Positions 58,107 to 64,000 of a stretch of 64,000 bases of DNA are shown piece after piece. The translations under genes were made by a program, and so were the position numbers. Positions within the stretch are counted from its first letter, which is position 1. Each line of letters starts with the position of its first letter. A model generated the notes under the pieces. It was given only the letters and a program-made list of their open reading frames with translations, did not search any database and was not told the DNA's origin. The stretch comes from Aedes albopictus. Lineage: Eukaryota > Arthropoda > Insecta > Diptera > Culicidae. The stretch is from NCBI RefSeq assembly GCF_035046485.1, contig NC_085138.1, positions 433,677,265-433,741,264 of the forward strand, read 5' to 3'.

Positions 58107-58321
58107 CCGTAAACCGGGGTCAAATTAATCTTCGGGTCGAAATTGATCAACCGTTTTTTCGTTAGAAAAAGGATATTTTTAATAGTTTGCTTTCAAGTAT
58201 CGTACTGTTGGAATATAATGCTAAACGATATTTGTAAGGAAACTATTAAAAAAATGCTTTATCTACAAGAAAAATGACTGATCAATTTCAACCCGAAGAT
58301 CAATTTGACCCCGGTTTACGG
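58107..58321. mobile_element. 215-bp TIR element
   Basis: Left CCGTAAACCGGGGTCAAATT and right (inward) CCGTAAACCGGGGTCAAATT, continuing to CTTCGGGT(C/T)GAAATTGATCA. Arms of about 43 bp, AT-rich centre. No duplication is certain, but the sequence interrupts the G-rich repeat unit between cctctcag and acatgggg. Confidence 0.82.
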
Positions 58322-58882
58322 TACGAAACATGGGGTCCAATGGGGTTTAAGGGGGATTTTGAAGCATTTCAGGATGTTTCAAACTATTTTCGGCGGAATT
58401 CAGAGGCGTTACGGAAGCGTTACGATGAGTTTTCCCGGGTTTCGGACCAACTTAGGCGCGTTACATGGGGTCGTAGGGGTTTCAGGGGGATCTTGTAGGC
58501 ATTTCAGGAAGTTTCAAAGGATTTTTAGAGACCCCAACACAATATCTTTTAAAACACCCCTGAAAACCCCTTTTATTTCAAGATTGTCTTGAAACCAACT
58601 GATATGACCCTGACCTTAAATGCCTTGAAACGCCCCTGAAACCACCGTAATCCCATTGAAACGCCCTTGCAATCATCATAATCAATTTGAAATGCCTCTA
58701 AAACCCCTTTGTTGAGGGAAAATTAAAACTTTATCTCATCTGTTTCGAACATTTTTTTTTAATCCCCTTTTGCAACTGGAGGGCGTGCATTGTAACGTGG
58801 TTGAAATTTTAATGGGATTTAGTATAAGCAATTCAAATTTCTTTCACTTTTTGGCAAATTTTACATGAATCTTGTAGCCAAT

Positions 58883-59205
58883 CCCGAGTAGAGGAAAAGA
58901 GCTCAATAAGGGCATATTTTGATATGGAGATCAAAAAGTGATATGGGTTTGATTGACATAAGAGATAAAAGATCTAAAAATAAAATCAAAAATTTACTCC
59001 TGGAACATCATCATCATATCATATTTAGATTTTGTAAGATCTAACCAATAGCAGCGAGCTATTCGCTTGATCTTGAAATATCAAATTTTGAAATTGTTCA
59101 GATGGTCCAGGAACATTTATCAGATATTATTTTCAGATCTTTTATCTCTTATATCAATCAAATAAATATCACGTTTTGATCGTCAGTATTTCACCTCTAC
59201 CCGGG
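58883..59205. mobile_element. 323-bp foldback MITE
   Basis: Ends CCCGAGTAGAGG and (inward) CCCGGGTAGAGG. Inner pairs tttgattgacataagagata / tctcttatatcaatcaaa and gtaaatttttga-like words continue the fold. Flanks share no clear duplication. Confidence 0.7.
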
Positions 59206-59822
59206 ATGATAATAAAATAAAGCCTGAAGTGTGTAGAAAAAAAACTTTGTCGAAAACCGCAAAGTGATCTGTGAAAAAAAGTTATGTCCTAGCTTATAAT
59301 TGTCGTCTTGATATAAATTGGCCTCCAGTGACAGTGCACGTGGTCAAGTAGTCAACTGAGAGGTCTGATATTTTCATCGTCAGAATAAGTGCCATCAATA
59401 AGTTTCCCAATTCGATGATGACTTTGATAAAATTCTTGCTTTTCTAAATAAAAGAATTCAGTGGTCAGAAACTTTCTTTCTTCTCGTCCGTTACCAAAGC
59501 ACAGAGATTTGCGGCTGATCACTGGCTCTAAGGCAAGATTGATTGCGTCGACGGAAAGATCATGAGTACACATTCGACGAGAATGGCACTAGCACCACTA
59601 GGTGGATTAATCCGTTTTTTTATATAAAACATTCAATTTTTCAATTTTTTGTACTTTTTTTTCAGATCACAAAAGGATTCCACGTGATTTTTTCTTAAGA
59701 TTTCAAAATATTTGTGTAAATAAATACTTTAATTCAATTTTCAAAGATAACAATTTTCATTTTCAGAACCACCAATCCAACGACAGAGAACCACTGCCAA
59801 AATCTTATCTCCAGATCCTTAC
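59206..59822. other. Unassigned DNA with one coding-like minus frame
   Basis: The minus frame 59352-59573 (73 codons) has a normal amino-acid mix (HDLSVDAINLALEPVISRKS) and ends in a stop, but I recognise no family. It could be an exon or transposon scrap. The remainder is AT-rich. Confidence 0.3.
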
Positions 59823-60001
59823 CCTGGACCTGGATCTGACTCAACAGCAGCTTTTCTTGGCGGGCAAAACTTTCCCCCATCATCGTGACAGCCGGAGAGC
59901 ATAGTTTCACGAAGCATTTCCTTCCGTTGTTGGTTGGTTGTTGTTGCATCAGCAGCCATAGTCAGTGCAGTGAGGGCACAGGACCACAGAGCCAACAACA
60001 T
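59823..60001 (-). CDS. Candidate first coding exon of a secreted protein
   Basis: From the ATG at 60001 the frame gives MLLALWSCALTALTMAADA, a short n-region, hydrophobic core and an AxA-type cleavage site, i.e. a plausible signal peptide. It is followed by a hydrophilic segment (NQQRKEMLRETMLSGCHDDG) with two cysteines nearby. The frame would stop just past the motif AGG|GTAAGG at 59823, a good splice donor, which supports an exon of 179 nt ending in phase 2. No downstream exon was identified to the left. The family is unknown; the length and cysteines allow a small secreted or peptide-precursor protein, but that is inference. A chance ORF is still possible. Confidence 0.4.
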
Positions 60002-60869
60002 CGGGAGGGAAAAGCACCCGAGACCAGCCGACCGAGTTCACCGAAAAGATGCTCCATCAGTGCTTCCTTAGGGGCTCCGAAAAAGTCCGGAATCTTCTTC
60101 ATAAGTGCATAATAGATATCGGCGGGAAAAAGGAAATATACAACACTTCGATAAATTATAATTATGAGCACGTTCGTTCGATATAATTTATTGATGCATT
60201 TTTCCCCGAGCCATACCCGAATCGACGGGCAAGTGGCAGCTCCGAGAGAGGAAAAGCTAAGCGTTCGAAGAAAAAGGCAAAATCACAAACTTTGGGTTTC
60301 CGGCTTCGTCAGATTCTTTACTCGACTCGATGCCTGTGATGGAGAAGTTCATGCGAATAGTGCAAACGACTGCAAAAATTTAGACACTCTCGCAGGAAGT
60401 AGTAAAAGTGGTTCGGGCTTTCTTTCTATATGGGGGGGGGGGAAATAAATTTGGTGCCGAAGTGAATGCTCAGCGGAAATATATCTTGTCGACTGAGCGA
60501 ACGCAGATGACAAGTGATGTGACCTGTTTTGAAATATGTGGTGTAGGAAATGACAAGTGGCTGTGCAGTTCGGTTGAAAAGTTTCAAACTGCTGTTCAAT
60601 GGTTTATATTTGATGAATGTGAAGAGAGAGTTTTTATGAGTCTCATTTAAAGTTTTTTGAACGATCTATCTTAAACTACCAGTAAGTTATAGAACACGTT
60701 GATACATAGTTCAAGATAACTTCCGGAAATTCTCAAGCTTATTAGGTTTTGTGAACTTTGTAGGACATGCTTTGCTTCTATTTATTACAAAAAAATATTG
60801 GTAATGTTTGTAGTTCTTAATACCTTTACGGCAGACAATTAAACGTTCCATAATAAATACAAAATTTCC
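60002..60869. other. Unassigned DNA
   Basis: Upstream of the candidate exon on the minus strand. It includes a 12-G run near 60432-60443 and frames without motifs (60164-60448, 60408-60650). No promoter element can be defended. Confidence 0.4.
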
Positions 60870-61770
60870 CATAAATAATTCGAAAAATCCCAGTGAAGAA
60901 ACAGAGGTGTAAGCAGTAATAAATAACAAAAGTTCCATAAACAAATAAGAAAATGCATAAATAAATAAAAAAAATCCATAAATAATTGATTTTTGGGCAA
61001 TTAAAACGTCAAAAATGCAATGAATAAATCAACTGTTGCAATAAAAAAGCCATTTTTCCCACAAAATAGCTTCGAATTTTCCATAAATAAATCGGATTTT
61101 TCCATAATAAATTAGAAAATTCACAATAAAAAAATATCGAAAAAGCAATAAAAAATACAAAAAATGCAATAAAAAATGACGAAATTACCCATGAAAAACA
61201 AATGCAGGAAAGTATGAGACAGTGAAATGCTGAATCGCACTTATATATGACTGAAACGACTGAAAAGTTTGCGTAACTATGATTGCAATTGCTCGCTTGC
61301 TGTCCGAACTCGCTATCGCTCGTCGGACCAAAAAAAGGGATAACATCTATGTTTGCATTATACCGGGCAAATTCTTGAATCTGTGGTTTGCCTAGAACTG
61401 AATCGATGCAGTTGCGGTGCATCGCATATCGGAAACTTCGGCGGCCTTCTGCCGCCTCAGTTCCTCAATCCTCTATGCGGCTTCGCCGCATGTTCTATAT
61501 AATTTTATTGGCTCAAAATGCATCTACGTTTATTGCTCGTTTTTTGACATTTATTGATAATTTATTTTTTTTATTTATTGCACTTTTTGAATTATTAATT
61601 GCTTTTTAGATATTTTTTATTGTGAATTTTCTAATTTATTATGGAAAAATCAATTATTTATGGAAACTTTTGATTTATTTATGCATTTTTTTTATTTGTT
61701 TATGGAAATTTTGTTATTTATTACTGCTCACAGCCCTGTTTCTTCACTGGGACTTTTCGAATTATTTATG
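60870..61770. mobile_element. AT-rich foldback element with GC hairpins in the loop
   Basis: The left arm (cataaataattcgaaaaatc, cagtgaagaaacag, gtaataaataacaaa, ttccataaacaaataa) is matched inverted at about 61630-61770 (ttatttgtttatggaa, tttgttatttattac, ctgtttcttcactgg, gaattatttatg). Both arms are built from CATAAATAA-type words. The loop around 61290-61500 holds GTCCGA...TCGGAC, CGATGCA...TGCATCG, GGCGGC...GCCGCC and ATGCGGCTTCGCCGCAT. No coding frame is convincing, although the minus frame 61009-61422 covers part of it. Confidence 0.7.
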
Positions 61771-61867
61771 AAGAATGATCACTTTCTTATGAGTCGTTTA
61801 TATTTTAGCCATACCTTTACTCCTGAACCAAAACACTAACTGACATGGATCTCTGTTTCTGCTATAG

Positions 61868-61951
61868 GATGTACCAAAACTGAAGACTACCAGCAGAATT
61901 TTGGTTGCATTGAAAGATCTTGAAGACCACTATGGCAAACATTTGAAGTAA
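61868..61951 (+). CDS. Candidate host exon after a strong 3' splice site
   Basis: The sequence ACTAAC (branch-point like, 61835-61840), a pyrimidine stretch ctctgtttct and ctatAG at 61862-61867 form a textbook 3' splice site. The exon then reads DVPKLKTTSRILVALKDLED, HYGKHLK and TAA at 61949-61951. Alternatively it ends at GAA|GTAAGC (61947|61948), a reasonable donor, making it an internal exon. I do not recognise the family. It lies 22 bp before RTE copy 4. The exon is short, so chance cannot be excluded. Confidence 0.35.
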   Translation, partial: DVPKLKTTSRILVALKDLEDHYGKHLK

Positions 61952-61972
61952 GCTGGATGTCCATTGTTGTTT

Positions 61973-62510
61973 GGTAAAGGCTGAGCAGTACGAAATTCAA
62001 ATCCCTAAGGTTATTTGCATCGTCCCAACAACTCTTATTTCTATCTCCGCGTAGCACCGGCCGAGCTTCGAGCAACCTTAGAGACGATCGGGGAACCAAC
62101 CTCAGTGGTAGCTGACAGGGGGTTTACTTTTGCAATCCTGGACGTCTATTCCCCAGGAACAGCGGCTCACAACAGCAACTTTGTTCCCCATGTAAGCACT
62201 GATGATGACAAGAACGTATCCTACGCACAGCTGTATCGCGAATTCGACCACTGACCAGCCACGACGGTACACGACGTCAAGATCATCATAGAAGACCTCA
62301 CCGCTCAGGTAGACAAAAAGGCGGAATTCACAACGGCAATGGCCCATGGCTCATAGATTTCGTTGCTTCCGATAATACTTAAGTTTATGTTGCATTATGT
62401 GATCAACAATGGACGGTATCGGCGACCGCCACGGCACAACCTACAGCAACGATGCAGCCGAGAGCACCATCGGGTACATTGGTCGAAGTCTGGTATTCAT
62501 ACCAAAAGCC
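61973..62510 (+). mobile_element. RTE-clade LINE, copy 4 (5' UTR fused to mid-endonuclease)
   Basis: 61973-62190 matches the 5' UTR of copy 2 (ggtaaaggctg, caactcttatttctatctcc, gaggaaccaacct-like, ccaggaacagcggctcacaa). At about 62196 it continues with ACTGATGATGACAAGAACG, corresponding to the TDDDKDTFYAQL segment of the endonuclease, so about 0.5 kb is deleted. Later pieces are DVKIIIEDLTAQV, RYRRPPRHNLQQ and ESTIGYI. Several stops are present; it is inactive. Confidence 0.8.
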
Positions 62511-64000
62511 TTCCTGAAGTTTCTCCAAAAGTTCTTCCCGATGTTCCTGCGGCAGTTCAATTAGCAATTCCTCCAGAAGGTCTACCAGGATTTCCCAAGG
62601 AATTCTTTTAGGAAGAACTAGAAGCTTTCTCAGGAGTTCACCAAAATATTTTTCTGGAATATCACCAGGAATTTATGCCAGAGTTCTTCCAGAACTTATT
62701 GTAAGAGTTTCTCAAGCTATTTTTAGAGTTTTTTTTTTTCAAGAAATTCTTCTAGGAGTTCCTCCGAGAATTTATTTGGAGTTGTCTAAGAACTGCTCCA
62801 GAATTTCCTCCTAGAAATCCTCCAGGGATTCCCCCATGCAATCATCTAGAAGGTTTTCTAAATATTTCTCAAGGATATTTCCAAAAGACTTCCTCAAATA
62901 GATTTGATCAGAACTTTTTTTTCCAAAATTTCAGCAAGGTTTTTTTTATTCATATTGAACCTTTTTTTGTTAAGTTGAAATTCAGAAATTCTACAGAAAT
63001 AACTTCAAGGATTTCTTAAGAAGTTCTTCTAATCAATTCAACTCATTCAAGTATTTCTCCAGTGGTTTCTTCAGTTTTTTTTTCTCAAAATCTGATATTT
63101 CTGTAGGTCCAATTCAACCATTTTTTTTAGAGATTTCCTGAAATTACCTCAAGTATCCCTCTAGAAATTTCTCGATGAACTCCTCCAGGAATGCTCCCAA
63201 AGATTTTTCCAAGAATGCTTCAATCATCTTCAAATTTTCCAATAATCCTCTCTAGGACTTTTGCCACAGTTTCCAAAGAATTCTCAAAGAAATCTTCCAA
63301 AGATTTCCAGAAAACTCTCGCACAGATGTTTTTCAAAGATATCATCCGGGAGTTCTTCCAGCAGTCCTCTAAAAAATCTTCAAAGACTCCTTTAGAAATT
63401 CTTCCAATACTTTCTCCGGGACTTCTTTGGTTGGTTTATCGGGTTATTTTTTGGATTTTTTGGATTCCTCCAAATAATCTACCAATGAATCCTCCAGAAA
63501 GACTTCAAAAAAATCTTCTAAGAATTTCTCCAAGTATTATTACTGAGATTCATCCAGAAGTTCTTCAGCACTTCCAGGAATTCTTTCAAGATAGAAGGCA
63601 AATTTATTCAAAAACTCTTTCAGAAATAACTGAAATATATACTGCAGAATTTCCTCATCTGGGGACTCTAACAGTCTTCCTCTAGAAATAATTCCGAGAA
63701 TTCCTTCATGAATATCTCCAAGATCTGTAATAAGGATTACTCCTGAAATTTCTCCCAGGATTCCTCCAGGAATTGCTCCAATAGCTTCTTTTTTATGCTT
63801 TCTCCAAGAGTTTCCCCGGGAGATCTTCCAGAAGCTTCTAGTAAAATTCCCGAAATATCTGCATGAACACGACCACGTATTTACCCTAACAACCCTCCAC
63901 TAATTCTTGCAAAGGATTTCTTCAAAAATACCTACAGAAATACTTCCGAAGATTCCTCCATAACCAGTAACTTCTGCATAGTTTCAAAAAAGGAAAGAAA
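62511..64000. repeat. Degenerate 12-24 bp repeat tract (runs off right edge)
   Basis: TTCCTCCAGAAGGTC, TTCTTCCAGAACTT, CTCCAGGAATT and related units in the TTCCTCCAG orientation. The 164-codon plus frame at 63191-63685 reads SKxFSKxSSKxFQKT and is a repeat product. Confidence 0.8.

Larger units (their letters stand above)
57366..58720. repeat. G-rich degenerate repeat that switches strand at its right end
   Basis: Units of roughly 130 bp can be made out (ccatggggtccgag, gggggattttggag, cattttcggcgtgattcag, cgttacgaggagttttcgg). From about 58536 the repeat appears as its complement (gaaacgcccctgaaaccacc). Frames of 60-95 codons are repeat products. Two MITEs are inserted (57605-57719 and 58107-58321). 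Confidence 0.8.

Noticed and set aside
63191..63685. 164-codon plus frame
   Set aside because: Composed of the degenerate TTCCTCCAG repeat, giving low-complexity SKxF and LP strings.

Overview
The window looks like nuclear DNA from a culicine mosquito, most likely Aedes. The evidence is several RTE-clade LINE relics, tRNA-derived SINEs of the mosquito type, many TA-, TTAA- and 8-bp-flanked MITEs, and long tracts of a degenerate 12-24 bp repeat around GAAATTCCTCCAGG that is very common in Aedes intergenic and intronic DNA. No complete host protein-coding gene is recognisable. Two short stretches have the look of host exons: 59823-60001 on the minus strand (signal peptide plus splice donor) and 61868-61951 on the plus strand (branch point plus acceptor). 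Nearly all other open reading frames are artefacts of short-period repeats or decayed transposon pieces.

Layout. 1-7.3 kb: a non-LTR RT scrap at the left edge, a degenerate repeat tract, the 3' part of a second LINE (RNase H plus Cys-His tail, two in-frame stops), unassigned DNA, and RTE copy 1 with a 55-bp retro-insertion inside it. 7.3-10.4 kb: degenerate repeat carrying a TA-flanked MITE and a complete 1.2-kb non-autonomous hAT element. 10.4-18 kb: mostly unassigned, with a palindromic MITE, a TTAA-flanked MITE and a tRNA-like sequence. 18.1-21.4 kb: RTE copy 2, near full length but broken. 22-31 kb: small MITEs, a large foldback holding a second MITE, then a Russian-doll cluster at 27.9-29.9 kb and a (TA)n tract. 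31-36.6 kb: degenerate repeat, a 1.23-kb terminal-inverted-repeat element and another copy of MITE family A.

36.7-53.1 kb is satellite-like. A 12-bp array (TTAGGACTAGGA) decays rightward and abuts an 11-bp array (ACTGGAAATGA). The 11-bp array reappears at 48.95-53.1 kb beyond 6 kb of other DNA. Both 11-bp fields carry insertions and a recurring 60-bp module. 55.3-57 kb is a tandem array of about 152-bp units whose core is GGAACCGGTTCC, interrupted by a SINE. 57.4-58.7 kb is a G-rich degenerate repeat with two MITEs. 59-62.5 kb holds the two candidate exons, an AT-rich foldback with GC-rich hairpins in its loop, and RTE copy 4. Degenerate repeat fills the rest.

No gene pathway can be read from this window. 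What can be read is insertion history: several insertions sit in recognisable hosts, so target duplications and relative ages can be inferred directly. I could run no database or alignment searches; family names are from recognition only.
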